A stretch of DNA of 6,692 bases from Bacillota bacterium (GTDB lineage Bacteria; Bacillota; Dethiobacteria; SKNC01). Positions 1-5,554 of the stretch are shown here, in pieces (positions within the stretch are counted from its first letter, which is position 1; each line of letters begins with the position of its first letter). The stretch lies in NCBI GenBank assembly GCA_007121375.1, contig SKLX01000023.1, forward strand, positions 1 through 6,692. Direction: 5' to 3'. The notes beneath the pieces were generated by a model. The model had not been told where the DNA came from. It saw only the letters and a program-made list of their open reading frames with translations, and did no database searches. Position numbers and translations under genes: made by a program.

Positions 1-5
1 ATGCC

Positions 6-14
6 TGATATAAT
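6..14 (+). promoter_or_regulatory. Extended -10 promoter element of the toxin-antitoxin module
   Basis: Positions 6-14 read TGATATAAT, a perfect TATAAT hexamer at 9-14 preceded by the TG of an extended -10 element. It lies about 24 bases before the GTG start of the antitoxin, so transcription would begin near position 20 and leave a very short leader containing only the ribosome binding site. The -35 box would be outside the window and cannot be checked. AbrB-type antitoxins usually repress their own promoter, so the operator is probably here, but no clear palindrome is visible. Confidence 0.6.
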
Positions 15-37
15 ATTACTTACCAGGAGGTGGTAAC

Positions 38-319
38 GTGGAAGAGAAAGTTGTAACGCCAACGGAAAGAGGTCAAATAACTATTCCTAAGGAAATACGG
101 GAATATCTTAACATTAATGTTAAATCAAAAATTAAAGTATACATTGAAGATAACAAAATCGTTTTAGAGCCAGTTACTAATCTTAATTGTTTACTAAAAG
201 AATTGGAAGAAGAAGTTAAAGAAAAAGGACTAACCAGGGAAGAAATAGAAAGAGAACTGGAGTCTGTTCGCCAAAGCCTTGTAAGGGAGATTTCCAGTGA
301 TTATAAAGGTAATGATTGA
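38..319 (+). CDS. AbrB/MazE/SpoVT-family antitoxin (VapB-like)
   Basis: A 93-residue protein with an N-terminal swapped-hairpin AbrB/SpoVT DNA-binding domain at about residues 4-46. The hallmark RGQITIPKEIRE at 11-22 is followed by a second strand pair ending in IVLEPV. Residues 51-86 are a charged, Glu/Lys-rich helical tail, the part that in this family normally wraps around and inhibits the partner toxin. The GTG start at 38 is preceded by a strong Shine-Dalgarno, AGGAGGTGG at 25-33. The stop lies inside the next gene (23-base overlap), a classic antitoxin-first arrangement with translational coupling. The protein should neutralise the PIN toxin and autorepress the operon. Both genes look AT-richer than the rest of the window, which fits horizontal acquisition. 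Family assignment is firm; which VapB subgroup it belongs to is not resolved. Confidence 0.88.
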   Translation: MEEKVVTPTERGQITIPKEIREYLNINVKSKIKVYIEDNKIVLEPVTNLNCLLKELEEEVKEKGLTREEIERELESVRQSLVREISSDYKGND

Positions 320-710
320 TACTAACATTATTATTTCCGGTATGTTATTTAATGGGCCTGAGAGAAAGTTACTCAATTATGCTTCTGAAAAAAAATTTAT
401 TTTAGTTTTAAGTGAATTTTCATTACGTGAGGCCAGGATGGTTTTTAAGCGAAAATTTCCGGAAAAGGAAAAATTATTAGATGAAGTAATAAGCGTTCTT
501 CCTGTAAAAATAATACCCCTGCCCTCTTTGGAAAAGGTTAAGGAGGCAGAGAAAATTATAAGAGACCGGAAGGATGCCTTTATTTTGGCTACAGCAATGG
601 AGATAGAGCCAAATATTTTTGTTTCTGGCGATAAAGATTTTCATACTGATGAAGTTAAGAAAGTTATGCATGTTGTTAGCACTGGGGAGGCACTTGCATT
701 ATTTATGTAA
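297..710 (+). CDS. PIN-domain toxin (VapC-like putative ribonuclease)
   Basis: A 137-residue single-domain PIN protein of the kind annotated as 'putative toxin-antitoxin system toxin component, PIN family' (COG1569-like). The metal-binding acidic set of a PIN nuclease is visible: D8 in MIDTN, an early Glu (E40 or E45 in SEFSLREA), D93 in RDRKDAFILATA, and D112/D115 in SGDKDF. It is expected to cleave RNA when free of the antitoxin; the target cannot be predicted. GTG at 297 is chosen because AAGGGAG at 283-289 sits 7 bases before it. An in-frame ATG at 312 has only a badly spaced AAAGG just upstream. The alternative start would remove five residues and leave D8 in place. The gene looks complete and ends with TAA just before the 5S rRNA fragment. 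Confidence 0.88.
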   Translation: MIIKVMIDTNIIISGMLFNGPERKLLNYASEKKFILVLSEFSLREARMVFKRKFPEKEKLLDEVISVLPVKIIPLPSLEKVKEAEKIIRDRKDAFILATAMEIEPNIFVSGDKDFHTDEVKKVMHVVSTGEALALFM

Positions 711-726
711 TAATGATTTATACATT

Positions 727-776
727 GCCCATGTTACTCGGGACGCAAGTCCCCGGGAGAGTAGGTCTCCGCCAGG
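727..776 (+). pseudogene. rrf: 3' fragment of a 5S rRNA gene (truncated remnant)
   Basis: The end of this stretch matches the conserved 3' end of bacterial 5S rRNA: GGGAGAGTAGGTC at 755-767, then CCGCCAGG at 769-776. Upstream lies the helix IV hairpin, GGGAC at 740-744, loop GCAA, GTCCC at 749-753. The start GCCCATGTTACT resembles the usual GCCGATGGTACT with two changes. Only about 50 of the expected roughly 117 bases are present. The 5' half, which should carry the complement of the terminal GCCAGG and the conserved CCGAACACGGAAG-type segment, is absent, because the PIN gene ends at 710. There is also a C-C mismatch below the helix IV stem (739/754), consistent with decay. It cannot form the closing helix I, so it is not a functional 5S rRNA. 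Assignment is from recalled family consensus. Confidence 0.72.
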
Positions 777-787
777 AATTAATTTTC

Positions 788-830
788 GAATTTCCTACCT
801 TAATTTATAAGGTAGGAAATTTTTATTTTT
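788..830 (+). terminator. Rho-independent terminator after the 5S fragment
   Basis: A near-perfect hairpin: AATTTCCTACCTTA at 789-802 pairs with TAAGGTAGGAAATT at 808-821 (14 base pairs, 5-base loop at 803-807). The descending arm runs straight into a T-rich tract, roughly 820-830. Its position just after the 3' end of the 5S fragment is where an rRNA operon terminator belongs. It probably now ends transcription of the toxin-antitoxin module instead. The arm is palindromic, but there is no opposing gene upstream that would need it on the other strand. Confidence 0.9.
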
Positions 831-938
831 AAAACCTTTCAGGCTGGCTTTTTAGCCCTTAAAAGGATAAATCCCTTTCCTGGCGAATTTAAAATTAGAA
901 ATAATACAGTTCAAACCATTAAATGAGGTGTTAAAGAA

Positions 939-1997
939 ATGGGAAAAACGCGGGTGCTGGCTACAGGAATTGGAAGCTTACCAGACATGGACGACTATAA
1001 AGCCCTGGATCTTATTGAAAGGACATTTCCCCTTTGTCCCCACTGGCCTCAGTTTCCTACCAGGAAAGATGAAAGCTGTATACATCAGTGTTTTTATAAG
1101 CTGATGGATTTAGGGTTAATGGAAATGAAAGAAGGGAGGGGGCCTAAAATATTAACCAGATCCCTTGATTTTTCCGATAAGATGGCCAGGTTTTATGAAA
1201 TTTACCTGGAAAGGGGAGAGGGGAAGGATTTGGATGAAGAAATGAACCTTCCCCACCAGAGGGCTCCGGGGTTTTATTCCTTTATGGAGCGCCTGGAGAA
1301 AAAGGGTCCGGGAAAAGCCCTTTATTTGAAAGGACAGTTAATGGCTCCCCTTACGGCCGGGATGACAATTTTAGATGAAGAAGGGAATTCAGCCTTTTAT
1401 AATGAACAGTTAAGGGATCTACTGGTTAAAAACCTGGAACTTGTAGCCCGCTGGCAAATAAGAAAGCTTCGTAAGTTTGGCCTGCCTGTAATTGTTTTTC
1501 TTGATGAGGGTATGATGCAAGCTTATGGCAACAGGGACTTTTTAAGCTTAAAGGGGGAATGGATAAGGGATTCCTTTTCCTCTATAATAGAAGTTATGAA
1601 AAAGGATGGAGCCCTGCCGGGGATTCATGCCTGTTCTTCCGCAGACTGGGAGCTGTTGCTGGAGGCCAGTCCCCAGATTATTAACCTGGATGTATATAAT
1701 TACTTTAATTCCCTTTTAGGGGTTAGCCACAGGCTGAATGAATTTTTTGAAAAAGGTGGGGTAATTGCCTGGGGTATAGTGCCCGCTGAAGAATCCTGTT
1801 TTAAGGAATCAGGGGAAAGTATAAAGGCCAGGCTTGAACAGTATATGGGTAGTTTGATAAAAAGGGGCGTTAAGGAAGATTTTCTTACCCGGCGATTAAT
1901 AATTACATCCAGCTGCGGGGCGGGCCTTTATACTCCCCAGCTGGCTGAAAGGCTTTACCGCCTGACAGAAGAAACGCTAACCCTTTTAGATTTTTAG
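939..1997 (+). CDS. UROD/MetE-like superfamily protein, candidate stand-alone core methionine synthase
   Basis: A 352-residue protein matching the catalytic (C-terminal) half of cobalamin-independent methionine synthase in the UROD/MetE TIM-barrel superfamily. It starts with GIGSLP (10-15) and WPQFP (36-40), both typical of the short archaeal and anaerobe MetE-like proteins. Likely zinc ligands are H230 and C232 (HAC), D251 (in IINLD, where E. coli MetE has Glu) and C326 (SSCGAG). D189 in FLDEG is a further barrel-strand acid. The length is about half of full MetE, with no N-terminal folate-binding barrel, so the methyl donor is unlikely to be polyglutamyl folate in the MetE manner. A methylated corrinoid protein is the usual proposal for such core enzymes. 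The reaction here (homocysteine methylation or another thiol methyl transfer) is inferred. The start is supported by ATGAGGTG at 923-930. Strong superfamily call, moderate function call. Confidence 0.75.
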   Translation: MGKTRVLATGIGSLPDMDDYKALDLIERTFPLCPHWPQFPTRKDESCIHQCFYKLMDLGLMEMKEGRGPKILTRSLDFSDKMARFYEIYLERGEGKDLDEEMNLPHQRAPGFYSFMERLEKKGPGKALYLKGQLMAPLTAGMTILDEEGNSAFYNEQLRDLLVKNLELVARWQIRKLRKFGLPVIVFLDEGMMQAYGNRDFLSLKGEWIRDSFSSIIEVMKKDGALPGIHACSSADWELLLEASPQIINLDVYNYFNSLLGVSHRLNEFFEKGGVIAWGIVPAEESCFKESGESIKARLEQYMGSLIKRGVKEDFLTRRLIITSSCGAGLYTPQLAERLYRLTEETLTLLDF

Positions 1998-2058
1998 GTT
2001 AGCCTTACTTCTAAGAGGAATCTTTTTAAAAATAATTTAAGAGACCCTTTTGTTACCC

Positions 2059-2087
2059 TTGTTTTGAAGGCCAAAAAAATATAAAAT
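2059..2087 (+). promoter_or_regulatory. Possible promoter of the DUF3786-to-PP-loop gene run
   Basis: In the 142-base gap before the DUF3786 gene, TTGTTT at 2059-2064 and TAAAAT at 2082-2087 are spaced by 17 bases. The -10 matches the consensus at five of six positions and the -35 at three. No intrinsic terminator is seen after the MetE-like gene, so read-through from upstream is equally possible. Confidence 0.35.
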
Positions 2088-2139
2088 GTTTTTAAACCTT
2101 TCGGAATAAGGTATTAAACCATGGAAAGGGGAGAGGGAA

Positions 2140-2802
2140 ATGGAAAGGATATTTATACCAGCCTATGAAAGGGGAGACCCAAAGGGTTACGGGGAAGCCC
2201 TGGAGTGTTCTCGAAAGGCCCTTGCTCAAATTGACCCCGTTGAAATGGCCCGTAAGAGTGGAGCCTCCTACCAGGAAGGCAGATTTATCCTTAAATCCAT
2301 GGGCCATTTTTTTACCATTACCTTTCCCCAGGGTATTGTTACTTTTAAGGACTCGGAGCTGGAACCGGATTTTTTAGTGCAGGTGATTTTAATAAACTAT
2401 CTGGGACGGGCTTCCGGGGAACCCCTCACTTATAAATACATAACTTACCGGGATCTCCCCGGAGGAAATGCCTTTTACAATGCCTTCTGGCAGATGGCTA
2501 TTAATCCCTTGAAGGAAACCTTTGAGTTAAACCCGGGGGGGCTGTCCGTTACTGCTCCTTACCTGGGTGGAGAGGTTATCGTGGAAAATTCCAGATCAGA
2601 AGTCCTGTTCTGGTTTCTTCCCCGGGTTCCCTTGAAGTACCTGGTATGGGGTGGTGACGAGGAAATTGAAGGGAGAGCCAACATCCTTTATGATTCTTCT
2701 GCCAGTCTCTATCTCCACACGGAGGACCTGGCCGGGGCAGGCCACTATCTCACCATGTATATACAGGATCTTTACCAAAAGATTCAATCAGAAGGGGGAT
2801 AA
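2140..2802 (+). CDS. DUF3786-family protein
   Basis: A 220-residue soluble protein of unknown function that I recognise as DUF3786 (Pfam), found mainly in strict anaerobes. The family signature is in two blocks. One is residues 83-124, with INYLGRASG, the TYRDLPGG turn and FWQMAINPL. The other is residues 159-201, with FLPRVPLKYLVW, the acidic GGDEE and the closing ILYDSSASLYLHTEDL. No signal peptide, membrane segment or clustered metal-binding cysteines are seen (only C23). ATG at 2140 follows GGGGAG at 2128-2133. An ATG at 2121 is in another frame. The gene ends two bases before the TTG start of the MoxR ATPase, so the two are almost certainly co-expressed. The role is unknown; being first in a MoxR/VWA operon makes it a candidate client or adaptor, which is inference from position only. 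Confidence 0.78.
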   Translation: MERIFIPAYERGDPKGYGEALECSRKALAQIDPVEMARKSGASYQEGRFILKSMGHFFTITFPQGIVTFKDSELEPDFLVQVILINYLGRASGEPLTYKYITYRDLPGGNAFYNAFWQMAINPLKETFELNPGGLSVTAPYLGGEVIVENSRSEVLFWFLPRVPLKYLVWGGDEEIEGRANILYDSSASLYLHTEDLAGAGHYLTMYIQDLYQKIQSEGG

Positions 2803-2804
2803 TC

Positions 2805-3671
2805 TTGGAAAGTATAGAAGATGTTTTAAAAAAGTTAAATAATCACCAGTACCTGGCCGATGAAAAACTGGCTACCGTTTTATATTTGGCTTACCGGCTT
2901 CCCAGGCCCCTTTTGGTGGAAGGGCCGGCAGGAGTAGGAAAAACGGAACTGGCCAAAGTAATGGCTAGGGTTTTGGGGGCTAAGTTTATACGTCTCCAGT
3001 GTTATGAAGGCCTGGATGAGGCCAAGGCCCTCTACGAGTGGAATTACCAGCAGCAGCTATTAAAGATCCAGTATGAGTCCAGGGAGGAAAAAAGCTGGGA
3101 GGACATCAAGGGAGATATTTTTACCGAGGAATTTCTTTTCAAGCGTCCCATTTTAGAAGCTCTGACCTCCCGGGAACCGGTGGTTTTGCTGGTGGATGAA
3201 CTGGACAAAAGTGATTCCGAGTTTGAAAGTTTTCTCCTGGAGGCCCTATCGGACTTCCAGGTTTCCATACCAGAAATTGGTACCGTTAAGGCCCAAAGGA
3301 TACCCTTTGTGGTAATGACCAGCAACGGCACCCGGGACTTTGAAGATGCTTTAAAAAGAAGGTGCCTCCATCTTTATATTAATTACCCTGACTACCATAT
3401 GGAACTGGCCATCATTAAATTAAAAAATCCGGGACTGGCTGAAGGGTTGGCCAGCCAATTAACGAATTTTGTTCAAAAAGTACGTGAACTTTCCCTGAAG
3501 AAACCTCCCGGCATTTCCGAAACCCTGGATTGGGCCCGGACCATGATTATCCTGGGAGCTGATAAGCTGGAAGAAGATCTGGTTAAAAGAACTTTGCCTG
3601 TTCTCATAAAATATCAGCAGGATATGGGGAAGGTGGAAAAGCAGGTTCCTTCCCTCCTTTTAGGGAGCTGA
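2805..3671 (+). CDS. MoxR-family AAA+ ATPase
   Basis: A 288-residue AAA+ protein of the MoxR/CoxD type, which uses ATP hydrolysis to remodel or mature metalloenzymes with a VWA partner. Visible motifs are Walker A GPAGVGKT (40-47), Walker B VVLLVDELD (126-134, D131/E132), sensor 1 in MTSNGTRDF (171-179), arginine finger candidates R185/R186 (ALKRRC), and the lid signature PPGISETLDWAR (234-245). All ATPase elements are intact. The start is TTG at 2805, preceded by GGGGGAT at 2794-2800. The next in-frame Met falls after Walker A, so a rare start is required. The product is cytosolic. It lies 2 bases after the DUF3786 gene and 2 bases before the VWA gene, the standard MoxR-VWA pairing. No CO dehydrogenase or other obvious molybdoenzyme client is in the window. 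Confidence 0.92.
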   Translation: MESIEDVLKKLNNHQYLADEKLATVLYLAYRLPRPLLVEGPAGVGKTELAKVMARVLGAKFIRLQCYEGLDEAKALYEWNYQQQLLKIQYESREEKSWEDIKGDIFTEEFLFKRPILEALTSREPVVLLVDELDKSDSEFESFLLEALSDFQVSIPEIGTVKAQRIPFVVMTSNGTRDFEDALKRRCLHLYINYPDYHMELAIIKLKNPGLAEGLASQLTNFVQKVRELSLKKPPGISETLDWARTMIILGADKLEEDLVKRTLPVLIKYQQDMGKVEKQVPSLLLGS

Positions 3672-3673
3672 TA

Positions 3674-5098
3674 ATGATGGAGGAAAAAATTTTAAAATTC
3701 GCCCGGGACCTGAGGAGGGCGGGGGTTCCCCTGGCTCTTCCTGAGGTAATGGATGCCCTGCGGGGTATTGAGCTGGCAGGTTTTTATAAAGAAAGGTTTC
3801 GGGCCGCCTTGAAAGCTACCCTGGTTAAAGATGAAATGGATGGCCCTTTGTTTGATAAACTTTTTGAAATTTATTTCCAACCCCAGCCAGAACTTAAAGA
3901 AGAATACCTGGGAAAGACAAAGGATTTCTCCTCCAAAGATATCCCTGTATTTTTAAACAGGGTGCTTGGCTGTGACGGCAGGGAGTTGGCCTCGGGGATC
4001 CAGGGGGCTCCTCGGGGAAGGTTGGCCAGGGCTGTTTACACGGGAAGTGCCCCGGATATGGAGGAGCTTGCCCGGGAAGGAATAGAAATGTTAGCTCCAC
4101 ATATTGAAGATGAACTTGAGGATTTTGAAGGACTGGTTTATAAAGCCAAGGCTGCCCTGGAATGGTTTATGTTTACCTTTTACCTGGACAGCCGCCGGGA
4201 GAAAGGGATTATTCAGGAAGAGGAATATCTTGTCTGCCGGGAAAACCTAAAGTCCCTGGAAAACAGGTTAAGAAGACTCCTGGAGGAGGAGATTATAAAT
4301 CAGTTCCAGGAAAAGGGACTGGATAGAATCCTTGAATACCAGAACCTGAGGCGGAAAGATTTTTCCCGCCTGGAGGAGAGGGAACGGGAGAAGATTAGTC
4401 ATTATGCCCGTAAAATGGGGAGAAAACTGGCTACCCGTGAGGGAAGGCGTAAAAAAACGGGACTTAAAGGACAGGTGGATTTAAGAAATACCATCAGAAA
4501 ATCAGTTCAGACGGGTGGGATTCCCCTCAAGCTTAGAAGTCGGGGCAGGCGAATTGAGCAGCCCGATCTGCTGGTTTTATGCGATGTTTCCGGGTCGGTG
4601 GCCAGGTTCAGCACTTTTATGCTCCTTTTTATTTACTCTCTTCAGGAAAGATTTAGATATGTCAGAACTTTTTTATTTATTGATTTGTTGGCTGAGGTAA
4701 CAGACTATTTTAAGGGTAGGGATCCGGCCAGGTCCATCCAGGAAGCCCTGGAAAAGGCAAATCTTTCCGATACCAATAATTCCGATTACGGCAGGGTTTT
4801 TTATCACTTTGCTTCCCATTATTCACCTTTCATTACTTCCAGGACAGTCCTATTAATCCTGGGTGATGCCAAAAACAACTGGAGAAGTGAGGAAAAGCCC
4901 TCCTTTCAGGAAATGACCCGCAGGGCCAGAAGGGTTTACTGGCTTAACCCCTATCCTGAAGAAACCTGGAATACCCGGGATAGCGTTATGAAGATTTATG
5001 CTCCTTACTGCAGCAGGGTAATGGAATGCAGAAACCTGGAACAGCTGGCAAAGGTAACGGAAGAAATATTATCTCAGGAAGGAGTTGAAGCAATCTGA
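3674..5098 (+). CDS. CoxE-like VWA-domain protein, partner of the MoxR ATPase
   Basis: A 474-residue protein of the CoxE-like VWA family (COG3552/PF05762). Residues 1-285 are a charged, largely helical N-terminal region. It includes a likely coiled-coil rich in Glu/Arg (about 178-255) and a basic stretch near 250-292. The VWA domain occupies about 296-470. The MIDAS start DVSGS (D304, S306, S308) is intact, and a later acidic strand end is present as LILGDAKNN (D398). The usual MIDAS Thr appears replaced by Ser/Asp in NNSDYGRVF (369-377). Such proteins bind the MoxR hexamer and present the client protein. ATG at 3674 follows TAGGGAG at 3661-3667; a second ATG at 3677 is possible and would drop one Met. 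The stop overlaps the next start (TGATG at 5096-5100), which indicates translational coupling to tudS. Confidence 0.87.
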   Translation: MMEEKILKFARDLRRAGVPLALPEVMDALRGIELAGFYKERFRAALKATLVKDEMDGPLFDKLFEIYFQPQPELKEEYLGKTKDFSSKDIPVFLNRVLGCDGRELASGIQGAPRGRLARAVYTGSAPDMEELAREGIEMLAPHIEDELEDFEGLVYKAKAALEWFMFTFYLDSRREKGIIQEEEYLVCRENLKSLENRLRRLLEEEIINQFQEKGLDRILEYQNLRRKDFSRLEEREREKISHYARKMGRKLATREGRRKKTGLKGQVDLRNTIRKSVQTGGIPLKLRSRGRRIEQPDLLVLCDVSGSVARFSTFMLLFIYSLQERFRYVRTFLFIDLLAEVTDYFKGRDPARSIQEALEKANLSDTNNSDYGRVFYHFASHYSPFITSRTVLLILGDAKNNWRSEEKPSFQEMTRRARRVYWLNPYPEETWNTRDSVMKIYAPYCSRVMECRNLEQLAKVTEEILSQEGVEAI

Positions 5099-5538
5099 TG
5101 CTGGTCAGCGCCTGTCTTTTGGGTATTAACTGTAAATATAATGGAAAGAATAACAGGAATCCGGAGGTGCTGGAATTGAGTAAAGAGGTTAACCTCATAC
5201 CTGTATGCCCTGAACAGCTGGGAGGCCTTTCTACCCCCCGGGATAGGGCAGAGATTGAAGGGGGCGACGGAAGGGAAGTTTTGGAGGGAAAGGCCGGGGT
5301 TTTTAGTGAGAAGGGTAAAGAAGTTACCTCCTGTTTTGTTAAGGGAGCCTGGGAAACCCTTCGTATTGCCCAGCTGCTGGGGGTTAAAGAGGCCCTTTTA
5401 AAGTCCCGGAGCCCTTCCTGCGGCAGCTCTTATATTTATGACGGAAGTTTTACCGGTAACCTGAAAGAAGGCCAGGGAGTAACGGCTGCCCTCCTTAAAA
5501 AAAATGGTTTCCGGGTTCTTTCTGAGGAAGAACTTTAG
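5098..5538 (+). CDS. tudS: DUF523 family protein, TudS-like [4Fe-4S] thiouracil desulfidase
   Basis: A 146-residue DUF523 (COG1683) protein. Members characterised as TudS use a [4Fe-4S] cluster to remove sulfur from 2-thiouracil or 4-thio-UMP, giving uracil or UMP and sulfide. The family signature is clear: VSACLLGINCKYNG (3-16), PVCPEQLGGLSTPR (36-49) and the C-terminal SRSPSCGS (103-110). Cysteines C6, C12, C37 and C108 are present, covering the conserved cluster-binding positions; C79 is extra. The length is normal for the single-domain form. It starts at the ATG overlapping the VWA stop by one base; AAGGAG at 5079-5084 is a distant ribosome binding site, so coupling probably matters. The protein is cytosolic and oxygen-sensitive if the cluster is present. 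Substrate preference (free thiouracil or thio-nucleotide) cannot be told from sequence, and many DUF523 members are untested. Confidence 0.82.
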   Translation: MLVSACLLGINCKYNGKNNRNPEVLELSKEVNLIPVCPEQLGGLSTPRDRAEIEGGDGREVLEGKAGVFSEKGKEVTSCFVKGAWETLRIAQLLGVKEALLKSRSPSCGSSYIYDGSFTGNLKEGQGVTAALLKKNGFRVLSEEEL

Positions 5539-5554
5539 GGCAGGTGATATATAT

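Larger units (their letters stand above)
711..938 (+). other. Intergenic region: 5S rRNA remnant, terminator and leader of the MetE-like gene
   Basis: This 228-base gap holds, in order, a 5S-like 3' fragment (about 727-776), an intrinsic terminator (788-830) and about 110 bases leading to the next gene. The last part carries a good ribosome binding site, ATGAGGTG at 923-930, eight bases before the ATG. A promoter for the downstream gene must lie here because the terminator should isolate it, but I see no convincing -35/-10 pair. TAATAC at 902-907 is the best -10-like string and has no matching -35. No tRNA or small open frame with a good start is visible. Confidence 0.6.

Noticed and set aside
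619..810. A 63-codon open frame on the + strand covering the toxin end and the 5S fragment
   Set aside because: It lies in another frame of the PIN gene, has no ribosome binding site, and its second half is translation of the 5S-like sequence and the start of the terminator arm.
844..857. Small hairpin GGCT...AGCC followed by the next leader, considered as a second terminator or attenuator
   Set aside because: The stem is only four base pairs and the T-run lies in the loop, not after the stem, so it lacks terminator form.
862..878. AAAGGAT/ATCC-TTT inverted repeat considered as an operator or RNA switch
   Set aside because: The loop would be two bases with a bulge in the stem, not a stable RNA fold, and there is no matching second site.
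2007..2036. AAGA...TCTTTTT after the MetE-like gene considered as a terminator
   Set aside because: The possible stem is four A/T-rich pairs, too weak to call. I left the end of that transcript unassigned.
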